The position numbers were made by a program, and so were the translations under genes. Of a stretch of 64,000 nt of DNA, positions 11,787 through 24,115 are shown piece by piece (the first letter of the stretch is position 1; each line of letters starts with the position of its first letter). A model generated the notes under the pieces. That model saw nothing but the letters and a program-made list of their open reading frames with translations. It searched no databases and was not told the origin of the DNA. Source of the DNA: Punica granatum (lineage: Eukaryota > Streptophyta > Magnoliopsida > Myrtales > Lythraceae); the NCBI RefSeq assembly GCF_007655135.1, contig NC_045127.1:13959001-14023000 (forward strand), read 5' to 3'.

Positions 11787-14700
11787 TGCCACGACTTGAA
11801 ATTTTAGCAGAGTTTCCCCTATGTTTCCTCGATATTCAATATCACATTAACTATTCATATAAAACCTGCTTTCCACAACTCTAAAAACATACAACCAATC
11901 CAACAAGCTCTAATAAGTATATACTTCTCAAGAGAGTACTTTTTCTCAACCACATCACTAACTCAACTAAACCAAAAATTTCATGTCGTAATATATTCAA
12001 ATACATTTTATACAAAAAGATTACTTATCAAGTAACTAAGTTCCTTACCTAGTCCTCCGAGCTGAACTCCGATGTCCAAGTTCTCCTGTACTACTAGTCT
12101 AGCCCCTAGCTTATCTAAAAGATATATGCAGAGTGTGTGCTGCTTCTTAGTAAATACTATATTCTAAAGCAAAATGAATTATTATTAACTAAATATTTAA
12201 TTGCAAACAACCAAACATTAAAATAAACAATACAATCACATCCAATCCAACTATCAGCTCACCTGCACACATATACGATATATGTATATATATATATACA
12301 TACATACATACATACAAACTATAATTATAATTGTATCCAATATAGTAACTAAATGTAAGTCCGACTAACAAATACACACAACCCTTCCAACCATTTCTCT
12401 AATATCCAATATCACATAGACATCAAATATCCATTCATTAGCGTTCCATAGCAACTCACAATACAATCACTTGGCAGATCAAACTCTAGTAACAACACGG
12501 TTTTCACAGAGCAACTTCAGATAATCTCAACTATCATCATATCTCAACAATTATACCAGACAAACAAATACAACACAACCAATCGATATAGCCATAGGTT
12601 TGCATTCCCTCGCAACTGAGTTATGACGGTACCGTGACTCCGCGCATCTCATTCATATCATCCTCAACTCCCAATATCCATGTCTCATAAGCGGGGGCCA
12701 CCTATTAATCTCTGCTTGTAAGAGTTGACCTCAATTTATATTTTGTTGGGTTTAGCAGTCGTTCAGGCCCCTTTTTCTATTCTGCTGGGTCTAGCGGCCG
12801 ATCTGGCCTTTATTTATATTCCACTAGGTCCAGCGGCCGTTCAGACCCATATTTATAATCTGCCAAGTCCAACAGCTGATCTGACCCATGTTTATATTCT
12901 GCGGGGTCCAGCGGTCCCATGGCTATATTTAAACAACAACACAAGCATAATTAATTGTAACCATGCTATATCAACTCATATATCATCATACACAAACACA
13001 ATCTCAATCACATTATAATGACAGCATGTTATCATCACATATCTCACATAATCAGTATACACAATCACACTGCATATCTCTCAAATCAATTCACGCAACA
13101 TAGCAAGACCAATTTCTTAATCTCTAACGATCGCAATATTCTTCTTAAATAATTTATATAATTATAATACATTATTTTGCAAGAGAATAGAGTACTCATG
13201 TAACATATATATATATATATATCATTTCACAATGAAATGAAGTACTCACCGACAACTCTAAGAAAAATAGCTCACTGGTTCGAACCTTCAGAGTGCAAGA
13301 ATTTAGTCTCCTCAATCCCTATGATATGCAAATATAAATTTAGAGAATAATTAACATAACACCATTACGGCTTCCCGTACCTGCCACAATCTTCATTAGA
13401 ACCTATTATTTCAATTAAATCTCGATTTATATCATATTCATTATGTCCATTTCTCATGTATGTCAAAAATTACTTAACAATCTCCATAATTCCCATTTAA
13501 ACAACCTTAATTGTTCTTGTCAATTTCTAGGTAAATGAGAGATTCATAAATGACCAAAAATATATAATCACAGTAATAGCAACAACCGGATAATACTCCA
13601 TACAAGAAATCCGACATCATGAAACTCAAGGCAGCAAAGCATAATCTCCTAGCATTGCTTACCCAATATTATTTATAAAAATTTATAATAACTTGTCTAA
13701 GCTAAATATTAACTTAGAATGTTAATAATCCAAAAATAGGTATAATGTTTTAGTGGCCACACCCAAATACACAGAGAAAGACAATAGTAGATCATCCCCT
13801 ACCAGTCTCACAAACCCATGTGGATATCTAGCTCTTCACACTTCCATTACTTCCATCTCACAATTTAGCAAAGCACATATGAGCAACAACTTTAATGGAA
13901 AATCAACTCACAGTACAACCCCTAAATCTACAAACAATTAAATCTTTCCTTATGACCATCAATTGGGCTTCGACATAAACTCATTTACTAATGATATTTA
14001 GCTCGCTCTATTATCTTTACCGTCAACCAAAAACAACAAAAATCCGGAAATAGGATATACAAACATATAATCATCAAGCATATATCACTACAAATACCCT
14101 AAGGCGGAATTAAATCTCAAAACCAGAAAATATCCTCATTTAATTTCAGCACATAGCATAATATAATAGTCCAATGATGTAAGTACACAACAAAATACCA
14201 TAAAATTCCTTAATACAACACCAAGACTATAAAATATAACTCAATCAATCAAACAATATATTCAATAACAGTTGGAGAAGCTGAACACTTTTCAATTTCA
14301 ATAACCGAAACCCTAGCCAACTCATTAACAGTTCACGCCTCAAGTTATTCGATCAATAGGCCATAACTTACCTAAGTTGAAATCAATCAAATTAAACCTT
14401 AATTTGCTTGTAAACCTGATTGATAGAAAATACCTAAGCCATAAATAACCGATCCACATCAAATCCACATCACTAGTCGAAACCCCAATCGAGCTAGAAC
14501 GAAGAAAAACCAGCTCAATCCGCATCTAGACTAATGAATAATAATGTCTAAGGTGAGAAGAGTCAACTTACTTCAAGAACCCCAACCTATCATTCCTCTC
14601 ATCCTTCATTTCTTCTTCAGCTCGCTCTGTTCTGTCTCTCTTTTCTCTCGTCCTTTGTTTCTCTATTTTCTCTAGCCCCCAAACAAAACAAAGAAAAGGA

Positions 14701-14918
14701 AAGGAACAAAAGAAAGAATAAAGAAATGTGTGACGGTGGAAGGAGTTTGCAGGGGAAATGAGGCCACGTGGGGCCCTTTTTTCCATTTTTTTCTCTCTCT
14801 TTTTTTTCCTTCTTCTTCTTCTTCCAGCACGCGTATGTGTATATATATATATATATATATAAGCATTTCTATATATGTGTATGTGTACACATGTCATTTG
14901 ACATAAAAAAAAATTAGG
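11787..14918 (-). repeat. LTR copy 3 (5' LTR of the array), truncated at its outer end
   Basis: It aligns with copies 1 and 2. It has 4 units plus a partial of the 39-bp minisatellite (12741-12918) and AT tracts near 12280-12315, 13207-13221 and 14838-14862. The outer end stops at TTAGGGG, without the GTCTCACA terminus found in copies 1 and 2, so the last few bases are lost or replaced. Confidence 0.85.
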
Positions 14919-16120
14919 GGTTCTGTGTCCGCCTCTCCTCATCATTAATGCTTTTATCACATGAATTTTCCATTATCAATATATACTACGATTCAAGCGC
15001 TCTCTTTGGTTCAAAGGAGAACGCGCTAGGCTCACATATTAATTAAATCTATTTAAAAAGTATATACGCATTATTTACCAAAAGAATATATTCATTTATT
15101 TAAGATAAAGATAATTTTAGTAAATTCAACTGTTCATTCTCCATAAAGAAAAAATCGAAGTTCTTATATTCTTCATTTTATTGAACTCCCGCATTTCATA
15201 AAGATAGCTCAATTGTGTTTTTTGTTTTAAATTTTAATAAATTAATTTTTATGAATTCAATTGATGAAAAGTTAATTAAGAATAAAGAAACGCAGATGCT
15301 TTTTTGTATCCTATTTTCCGATCTCAATTCGTAAGTTATCTTCGGATAAGAGGAAAGTAAGAGTCCCTATCACCCACTGGATGTTTTGCACTTGATGTAG
15401 AAATAAGCATAAAGGATTGCTGGGCACTTTTTCTCAAAATGAGGCCTCGCTCGTGAAATTTTTTTGGATGATTTTATCTTATCATGTGATCACGTAAGCG
15501 GACACATGTACAACCTGTCACAGATCTATTGATTCCGCAGAATACCAAAACTATGACATTCAATCTCCTATTGATTTTTCGAATACCTAAGAAATCGATA
15601 TTCAACTCGAATCGAATCCGAGAATGGGCGAAAGAGCACGATAGCTCTAAACTTTATTGAAAAAACAACAATTATTTAACAATAGGGTTTATATCGCTTA
15701 AATAGAATTAAAAACGCATAAATTACACAAAAAATATAAACTTTTCCTAAAATTGTAAAAAAGGTCAAAATAACATAAAAATGTCCGTTTGAAACCATAA
15801 ATGATGGAATTCGGCCTAAATTTTGTTTTTTTTTTACGGCCGGAAGCTTTGAGTTGTGCTCCGGATGCCATTTTCCTTGAGACAGGGTCGTCAAAATCTG
15901 TTTTTCTCAAGGTACCGATTTGCTGCGTCTTTTGTCGCATCACGTGACCTAAAAAAGAATCAATCGGATCACCCGTGCTCACTCTCTCGTACTGGTGACC
16001 GTTATTGGCGAGTTTCATGCAAAATTCTTGTATTACCTAATATATAAAATAATAATAATAATAACAATTTGCACAAGAAAAATGAAAAAAAAAAAGGAAA
16101 ACCGACAGTAACTTCCCGTG
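14919..16120. other. AT-rich intergenic DNA between the LTR array and the PRAF gene
   Basis: No gene recognised. A minus-strand frame at 15698-16018 has no recognisable domain. The block 15530-15960 looks like an eroded retroelement end, but no terminal repeat or target duplication can be defined. An AATAATAATAATAATAA microsatellite lies near 16047-16063. Confidence 0.4.
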
Positions 16121-16121
16121 A

Positions 16122-16132
16122 CGCCACGTGTC
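16122..16132 (+). promoter_or_regulatory. G-box / ABRE-like element upstream of the PRAF gene
   Basis: GCCACGTGTC contains the palindromic G-box core CACGTG (16124-16129) and the ABRE core ACGTGTC. It lies about 500 bp upstream of the PRAF ATG and just upstream of a pyrimidine-rich (CTCTCTCC) probable 5' UTR at 16230-16275. bZIP/bHLH binding is inferred from the motif only. Confidence 0.45.
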
Positions 16133-16624
16133 AACGGTAGTCAGAAAATGGAAAGACGTTGAAATAAGAACAGATGGAAGAAAACGGGAGGAGCGCGCCA
16201 ATGTCTCTCCCTAACTTTCCTTCCCAACTGCAAACTCTCCTAAACTCTCTCTCTCCCTCTCTCTCCCCCTTCCACCATCTGAGTTTTGATCAGTTCCCCA
16301 GAGAACTCTCAACCACTCTTATCCATTCCAGAGCTCTGAGTCTGACCGGCGAAGATGTCACTTTCAGTCGGATGATCGGTTCTCAAGCGCTCGAGATTGC
16401 ATTTCGTGCGTTCGGGGACGATGCAGCGGGGAATTACCGGTTGATTCTTCTCGAGTGTGTTAAATGAGATTGCTTGGACGGGTTTGGATGCAGAGAGAGC
16501 AGTCCCGAGAAGCGCCAGAAGACCGCAGCAACATATGCATCTATGAGGACTAGGGCACGGACACGGAGCCGCAGCTGCCGCCACAGTTGTCGTCGTCCAT
16601 CCATGCGCGGATGTTTCAGATGGA

Positions 16625-19600
16625 ATGGCAGATCCTGTCAGTTATGGCAATTCTGAGCGCAACATTGAGCAAGTGAGTTCCCATCCATCCCCTGTTCTCA
16701 GTCTCGCCTGGGGAAGGGAACGGAGGCTTAGTTTGCTTCTGTTCCCTTTCTTCTTAGCGGGAAATGGAAATGCAGTTGTTTTTCTTTTTACTCCTTTTGG
16801 TAATGATTTTCTTAATTAGATAATTTCAGATTTAATGTATATCATTGATATTATTGAGGAACTTGAGGGACGAATGAAACGAAAATTGGTTGAAGCTCTC
16901 AATTTCTTGCAGACTGTTTTAGTATTACTTGCGATTCAAGTCATATTAAACCATTTTTGCGGACTTTTTACTTGGGTCAATTCAACAACTCTGCTGGTTG
17001 TCAGTAAATCATATATATAAACATTTGGAAATATGGATCACGATTCTGCCAAGGATCACGATCATATCAATTGATGAAATTTCCTGATATATGAATAAGC
17101 CATAAACTTCAAAAGATACCCACTATTACCAAGTTGAATATCAAAACGTAAGCTATGTACTTATCGGTCATATCTCCTTCTGAAGGCACTCATTACTTTG
17201 AAGAAAGGCACTCAATTGATCAAGTACAGTCGAAAGGGAAAGCCAAAGTTTTGTCCATTCAGACTTTCTCCGGTGAGTCTGTTTCCTTTACTGTTGGATG
17301 ATTTTGTTTGCTTACGATTGATAATGTATGATCAAGACTGCACGATCTGCTTAAAGATCGCAAAAGATTGAGCAGGTTTGAGATTATGTTGGAAATGCTT
17401 TCCTTGGTTGCTTGCTATGTTGTTATATTTGATGAATGCGACATTCTTAACATGCACATTTATTGCAAGCTGTTGCTATAGAACGGTGAATCATTCTCTT
17501 ACACTGATGCACTCCCTCAAGCCAATTATATGTATTTTTAGATGTTATTTTCTTCAAATTTATGAATAATTTCAGTTTTAGTGGCATTCACAGGATGAAA
17601 CAACACTGATCTGGTTATCGCATGGAGAAGAAAGAACTCTGAAATTATCTTCCGTCTCACGAATAATTCCTGGACAGAGAACTGTGAGTTAGCTATTTTT
17701 AGCATCTATTCCGAAAATTCATTGCAGATTTCTATGTTGCAAGTGCTCTACTCAATGGAGAACATAAAAATGTTGTCACTGCTGATTGCAGGCTGTGTTT
17801 AGAAGGTATCTGCGCCCAGAGAAGGATTACTTGTCATTCTCACTTCTGTATAATAATGGCGATAGATCTTTGGATTTGGTCAGTAAGATGGAAATTTTGC
17901 TTGGAGTATTCGAATTTATTGTCGGATTTATAGTAATGTTAAAAGTTCTTACTAGCTTGAATTTATCTCACTGCACAGATTTGCAAGGATAAAGTTGAGG
18001 CAGAGGTTTGGCTTGCAGGACTTAAGGCACTGATTTTGCCTGGCCAGCATCGTAATAGACGTACTAGAAGTGACATATTTGATGTGAGCAAACATTTCTG
18101 TCTGGAACTTCTCGATTCTTTTAGTATGATGCATCTGGTCACTTGCTTTTCAACGTTAAAACTTTCACACCATTACCTGGGATTTTCTACTTAATTTCTA
18201 CGATGAAGAATTCAATTTGAAGAGTTTTGCTTTTTCATTCGGTTTTGCAGATGTTGAATTGACCCTTATTATCATCAGACTTTTCTTTCTAGCATGTCAT
18301 ACTGATTGTGTGCACTGTACTATTACATTTGTAGATCATCATCTTTGTAATGTTTTGCAGTTGCACGACGGAGGTGAATTTCTCCCAAATGGGCGTCCTT
18401 TAGATCCGAGTCTAGAGTTTACTTCAAGTATTGCTCGTGGTAGGGTCTCTGTTGACTGTCCCCGTGAATCTTCGGTAAGTTTGGGAAGCTCAGATGTGGG
18501 TTCAGAACGCGCAAATATGCAGTTGAGAACAAGTACTGGTGGTGATGGTTTTCGAATTAGTGTTTCAAGCACTCCGAGCTGTTCAAGTGGTGGATCTGGA
18601 CAAGATGACATAGAGTCTTTAGGAGATGTTTATGTTTGGGGTGAGATATGGTACGATGTGGTGTTACCTGATGGAACATCTTCTCCAGACTCGGCTCCAA
18701 GAAAAGCTGACATGATTATACCTAAAGCCTTGGAATCAGACGTAGTCCTCGATGTTCACCAGATCGCTTGTGGTAGCCGACATGTTGCTCTTGTAACGAG
18801 GCAAGGTGAAGTTTTCACTTGGGGCGAGGAATCGGGTGGGAGACTGGGGCATGGATATGACAGAGACTTCTGTCGCCCCAATCTTGTTGAGTTCCTCGCT
18901 GTGAGTAATATTGATTTTGTTGCGTGCGGAGAATGCCACACTTGTGCAGTCTCTACAATGGGCGATTTGTTTACTTGGGGTGATGGTACTTACAATGCTG
19001 GACTTCTCGGCCATGGTACCGATGTTAGTCATTGGGTGCCTAAACGAGTCTCTGGCACTCTGGAAGGAATCCAAGTCCTATCTATCGCTTGTGGCACATG
19101 GCACACCGCTTTATCCTCTTCTAATGGGAAGTTGTATACCTTCGGTGATGGTACTTTTGGAGTTTTGGGTCATGGAGATCGACTCAGTGTCGCTTACCCT
19201 AGGGAAGTAAAATCGCTTTGCGGACTCAAGACTATTAAGGTTGCATGTGGGGTGTGGCACACTGCGGCCATTGTTGAGGTTATGAACCAGACTGGCGGGA
19301 ATGTCTCCTCTCGGAAGCTCTTTACTTGGGGCGATGGCGACAAGTACCGTTTAGGCCATGGTAACAAAGACACTTACTTAACGCCCACTTGTGTTCCTTC
19401 TCTCATCGACTATAACTTCAACCAACTAGCTTGCGGGCATACAATGACCTTGGCACTAACAACGTCCGGCCACATTTTTACTATGGGAAGTGCCGCGAAT
19501 GGTCAACTCGGGAACCCGGCTGCTGATGGAAAGCTACCTTGTTTAGTCCAAGATAAATTGGCGGGCGAATTTGTCGAGGACATTTCTTGCGGTGCGTTTC

Positions 19601-21665
19601 ACGTGGCTGTTCTAACTTCCAGAAGTGAAGTGTACACCTGGGGAAAAGGTGCTAACGGTAGACTGGGCCATGGGGATGTGGAAGACAGGAAAGTCCCGAC
19701 TTTGGTCGAAGCACTGAAAGATCGGCATGTGAAAAGCATATCATGCGGTGAGAATTTTACTGCAAGTATATGTATCCACAAGTGGGTCTCTGGGGCAGAT
19801 CAGTCTGTTTGCACAGCTTGCAGGCAAGCGTTCGGTTTTACCAGAAAGAGGCACAATTGTTATAACTGTGGATTGGTCTACTGCCATGCCTGCAGCTCCA
19901 AGAAAGCATTAAAAGCAGCTTTGGCTCCAACTCCTGGAAAGCCACATCGTGTTTGTGATGCTTGTTTCGCGAAACTGAAAGCTGCAGAGGCAGGTAATTA
20001 CTCGGGGATGAATAGAAGAGTGACTGTCCCACGCCAATCGATAGACGCAAGGGAGAGAATCAGCAGGGGAGAGGTTAAGTCTTCAAGGACCCTGCTTTCT
20101 CCCACCATGGAACCGGTTAAGTACATCGAGGTTAAATCAGGAAAGGCTGGGAACAAGAGCGATTCCCTTTCTATGATACGAGCTTCCCAGGTTCCTTCGC
20201 TTTTACAGCTCAAAGATATTGCATTCCCGAGTTCATTGAGCGCTCTTCAGAATGCTTTAAAACCAGTAAATACCACACCCTCTCAGTCTGCTCCGAACTC
20301 AAGATCTCCTTCCCCATACTCGGGGGGACCAAGCCCTCCACGCTCGGTCACTCCTGTGTTTTCAAGGGGTCTGATCGATAGCCTTAGCAAGACGAATGAG
20401 TACATGAACCAAGAGATATTGAAGTTGCAGAATCAAGTAATGGATCTCCATCTCTTGCAATCTCAGGTTATGGAAATTCCATCCTCAAATTCGAAGCATA
20501 AACTAATTCTTTGTGGTTCTGCTTTCAGGTTAAATATTTCAGGCAGAAGTGTGACATTCAAGATGCTGAGATAAAGAAGTTAAATAAGAATGCCAAGGAA
20601 GCGTCTTCGGCAGCTCCAAAAGAATCTTCTGTTCCTACAGCAGTCAAAGGACTTGTCCATTCAATTATTACTCAGGTATAATAACCATTCACAATATTTT
20701 CATATCGATACTGAGAGGGACATCATGATGCGAGTACTGGCTGTTTCAGAGTCTCAAACTTTTTCTCAATCAATTTCAAACTCAAGGTCCAGCCTTATCG
20801 CATTCTCTTGTGAAGTCACAAGTCCCATCATTTCCTGATTCATTTGGACAAAATTTTGTTTTTCCGACATATAAAATCTGAAACTTGCACTGATTCACTT
20901 CCTCGGACTTCATTATCATCGTTCAGCTGAAAGAAACCGCTGAAAAGTTGCCTGCTGTGGGAGAAGAAAAAGAGACCTTCAACTCACTGCGAGCCCAACT
21001 CGAATCTATCCTAAATTCCGCTGGAGCAGCTTCTTATTCTTCCTTCCCGTCGAGTCAGGAAGTCGACCAACATGGTTCACCGCAGTCTACTGTTTCCACA
21101 GAGGACCACCATGCAGATGCCATATCTAGGACCGGGAGTCAGGAGAATATCAGTCTGTCCTCACCGAGCATACAGGAAGGTGCATCACAACATCACTCCG
21201 GAAGTCGCCATAAGCATGTCAGTTCTTCGTCGAGTAATGGAGTCACGCAGGTGATCGAGCAATTCGAGCCCGGGGTCTACATAACTCTGGATCTTCTGCC
21301 TAATGGTATCAAGACCTTTCACAGAGTTAAATTCAGGTAAGCATATTAATCACGTCTCCACTTTCCTCCAAAATAAGATGCGCCTAATATGTTATCCAGG
21401 AGCTCCCGACCCAATTATGTTGGAATGGCCATATTTGCCCCGAGTACTGGTGTGGTCGCCTTTCCCCATCTTAAGCCTCTCATCTTGCTTCTATACTTTC
21501 AGTAAGCGGCGGTTTGCGGAGCAACAGGCAGAGGAATGGTGGGAGAAGAACAAGGATCGAGTCTTCAAGAAGTACCCGCCATTGAAGGCTGTTCAACCGC
21601 CGACCACTCCGAAAACTCCAGCAGGAGAGAGTACTGAGATGGTACCGTCTTCTTCTGAGTCATAG
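16625..21665 (+). CDS. PRAF: PRAF-type PH-RCC1-FYVE-BRX protein, nine coding exons
   Basis: Predicted exons: 16625-16672, 17186-17272, 17594-17683, 17792-17878, 17979-18083, 18361-20436, 20529-20675, 20927-21336, 21503-21665; phases agree and give 1070 aa, normal for the family. The start [16 protein letters not shown] is the usual family N-terminus. Residues ~10-135 form a PH-like domain ([48 protein letters not shown]). Residues ~228-600 hold RCC1 repeats (repeated VYVWG/TWGDG, LGHG, CG..HT). Residues ~613-680 form a FYVE zinc finger with the plant variant core [10 protein letters not shown] and paired cysteines. Residues ~815-900 look coiled-coil ([25 protein letters not shown]). Residues ~990-1045 form a C-terminal BRX domain ([32 protein letters not shown]). 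Family members are plant membrane-associated regulators, with RCC1-mediated GTPase roles proposed. The exon-6 donor is placed at CAA|GTAATG because it gives a gap-free coiled coil; CAG|GTTATG at 20466 would add ten residues. Exon 8 ends in phase 2 and exon 9 starts with T (F-S-K-R-R). Confidence 0.93.
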
Positions 21666-22493
21666 AACGTTATAAGAGATACATAATTAGAGTAGTCTTA
21701 GAAACTAAGAATGATGATGCAGAGGCTGCTTAATTTGCCAAATCACATAGTATGATTAGGAGCAGAATTAACGGATCATCACTTGTAGTTGCCTTTTCGA
21801 GTTTGCTTCTCTTTGAAGCTACAATACTTTTTGGGTTCTGATTACTTTGCCATTTATTTTTGCCGAATTACGCTGTAGAATATTTCTGCGAAGATTCTTG
21901 TTGTAAAGCTCTTCTTGTTGTATGTGATGATCAATAACTAAGGCTAAGGAGTCTTTTTCTTCTCAGTCGGAGCACCTGTCGGAAAATATGATGGTGGCAA
22001 CTCTGCCTTTGCCCGTTCGTACGAGTGACTAATTACTTAGACGAAGAGAGCATGGAATTATAATGACATTCTGATGTGCCTAGCCACCAACAGACCAAGG
22101 ACATTGTTATATTTGAGTTCTGAGATGTATTCAAAGCAAAGCTATTGCACATGGGCAAAATCCCAATTTCGAAATATCATAATTGATGGTATGATCTCGA
22201 TCACCTAATAATTTTGGTGCTTCTATGTTTGAACGAGCGGTACAAACTCTGAGGAGAGAAGAGAAACAAGTTCAATTAGCTTTATTTTAATCAATAGCTA
22301 TCTACTTAGCTTCCTAAATCTCGATTATCATTACGGGATATACAAATGATCAATATCTTAGGAGGCATTTGCTGTTATTAGTCCCGGTCGCTGTTTTTGT
22401 CTCAATTAGACTTATTCCTCAATTCTCCTTTCATACTGATACATTCTGAAGCATAATTGATTTAAAAAGTACTCAACGTTATATATAAGATAG
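21666..22493. other. PRAF 3' UTR and downstream intergenic DNA
   Basis: The first ~270 bases after the stop are T-rich and probably 3' UTR (a possible polyadenylation region around 21900-21945, CAATAACTAAGG). No further gene is seen before the copia LTR. Confidence 0.4.
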
Positions 22494-22850
22494 TGTTATG
22501 CCCTAGAGACATCCGACGGTCTCGAAGAAACAAGAAAAATGAAATAGAAACGACACGAATAATTTAGTTGAATTAAGAGTATCTAGTAGATTGCACAAAT
22601 GATATTACAACGAGGTCACTTTTGTATTTCCCCTAGTCCAAACCTGACCCACTTCTACCAACGCAAAATCTCAGACTAAGCTCTCTCACAATCTTCACCG
22701 TATTTTGTGCTCCAAAACTAGCTCTATTCATAGAGCTTACAAGCCCATATTCATAATATCATATAGATATATATCCTGAATATTCCTGAGGATATATTCT
22801 AAAATATTTATCACAAAGGATATGTACTAGACCACCTAAGAAGATATATC
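22494..22850 (-). mobile_element. Probable solo Ty1/copia LTR
   Basis: On the minus strand the segment runs from TGATATATCTTC to ...GGGCATAACA, with a TATA-like CTATGAATAGAGC in the middle, a T-rich U5 with TTTCTTGTTTCTTCGAG near the end, and the CTAGGGCATAACA end common in copia LTRs. No primer site or internal domain follows, and a clean 5-bp duplication was not found (left flank GATAG). It may be a solo LTR or a fragment. Confidence 0.5.
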
Positions 22851-23750
22851 ATTTGAATAGATTATGAGTTGGAATGAAATCGCACTGAATCGGAAATGAA
22901 ATCGTAGGTATATGTTGCTCTCGGGTCTAGGGGCTGCGGTACTTTTTCCTTTTTGCAGCTTTTAAAATTTTAATTACCAAATATTTTGTTTTGGACAAGT
23001 CATTAGTCATTAAGATCTTGTTTGGATAGGAGAAAAATAAAGAAAAAGAAATGGATAGGGAGGGAAGGAAATTTTGTATAAAATTTTCAAAATTCACATA
23101 TAATTCAAACGGAGGGTAAGGATTGAAAATGACATAAAAAATAAAAATAAAAAGTGAGGCTTGTTCTCTTGGGTTTGTGTAGGACACATCCCAAGGTTAT
23201 CGGAGCTAATTTATATTACATTTCCACATGCGATTGCTCGGTATAAAATTCATATCAAATTAGTTGAGAGTCCAATGGAAGACGTACTTCCACTTTCTAG
23301 TCACAACTCACTGTAATTTTCCACGGCAGACCAAGTTTCAATGTGCATATTTGGCCTTTTCTGGTCATATTTCCTCTTTTTTTTCTTATCCATTTTTTTC
23401 TTTTACCATTAAATTAATGTCTCTCGAGCTTTTTGATTGCTGCAGTAGGTATACTTTTAATCCTCCCAACAAGCATATGTCACATGCAATTACAGTAATT
23501 AGTTTGGTCTCTGTAGTACTTTTTTTTTCTTTTTTTTTCTCTTTTTTTCTTTAAATTCTGATGAGATACATATAGCGCCTTTTCATAGTTGTCTAGTCTG
23601 AATATGATTACAGTAATACAGTATATTAACTTAGTTGCTATCCTTCTCTTTGTTTTTTTTTTTTTTCACATGCTAACTTCAAGGTAGTCTCAATAAATGA
23701 ATTGACAGCATGCTTGAGATAAATTTTCACCGAGCCGATAAATAGTTGGG
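22851..23750. other. Intergenic, no gene recognised
   Basis: AT-rich with long T runs at 23520-23552 and 23648-23667. Frames at 22927-23187 and 23264-23554 are low complexity and have no recognisable domain. Confidence 0.4.
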
Positions 23751-23754
23751 TATA

Positions 23755-24115
23755 AAGTTAAACTGTTAATGATGGAACTGAGATTCATATAAATGCAGTT
23801 ATATCTTTTGAGTAAAAAGTATTTTACCCAGTTGGGCCTAAAACTTAAACCGTCATTGATGAAAATAGATTCATATAAACCCAGTTATATTCTTTTGAGT
23901 AAAAAGCATTTTATCACCGATCTTTAGAGATAAATAAGATTTGCCCTCCAACTTTTAAACTGTTAATGATAAGACTAAGATTCATATAAATGCAGTTATA
24001 TTCTTTTGAGTAAAAAGCATTTTACCTAGTTGGGCCCAAAATTTAAACTATTAATGATTAAACTAAGATTCATATAAACCCAATTATATTGTTTTGAGTA
24101 AAAAGCATTTTACCG
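23755..24115 (+). repeat. Tandem repeat, about four units of ~70-110 bp
   Basis: Each unit holds a form of TTAATGAT...GATTCATATAAA, TATATTCTTTTGAGTAAAAA and GCATTTTACC, near 23808, 23895, 24006 and 24094. Unit lengths vary. The GAGTAAAA part equals the terminal sequence of the MULE-like element that ends at 24777, so the array may have grown from its terminal repeat. Confidence 0.65.

Larger units (their letters stand above)
990..14918 (-). mobile_element. Tandem non-autonomous LTR retrotransposon array (LTR-int-LTR-int-LTR)
   Basis: Three long similar direct repeats (990-5405, 7090-10181, 11787-14918) are separated by two similar noncoding internal regions (5406-7089, 10182-11786). Orientation is minus: reading the minus strand, each internal region starts with a sequence close to the tRNA-iMet primer binding site (complement at 7074-7085 and 11771-11782) placed about four bases inside the LTR, and the first ends in a purine-rich stretch (5406-5420) before an LTR beginning TGTGAGACC. 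The middle LTR begins TG and ends CA on the minus strand. No gag, protease, RT, RNase H or integrase frame is present, so it is a LARD-like element that must rely on an autonomous partner. Sharing the middle LTR between two internals fits unequal recombination between LTRs. The right-hand terminus is ragged and no clear target duplication was found. Confidence 0.85.

Noticed and set aside
15676..16018. Overlapping minus-strand frames before the PRAF gene
   Set aside because: No domain, Phe/Lys-rich composition typical of AT-rich noncoding DNA.
16174..16467. 97-codon plus-strand frame upstream of the PRAF start
   Set aside because: It lies in the probable PRAF 5' UTR, is out of the known PRAF N-terminus and has no domain; could at most be an upstream ORF.
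23755..24115. Evenly spaced repeats that could look like a CRISPR array
   Set aside because: The genome is a plant, the units are 70-110 bp with no constant short repeat plus unique spacer pattern.
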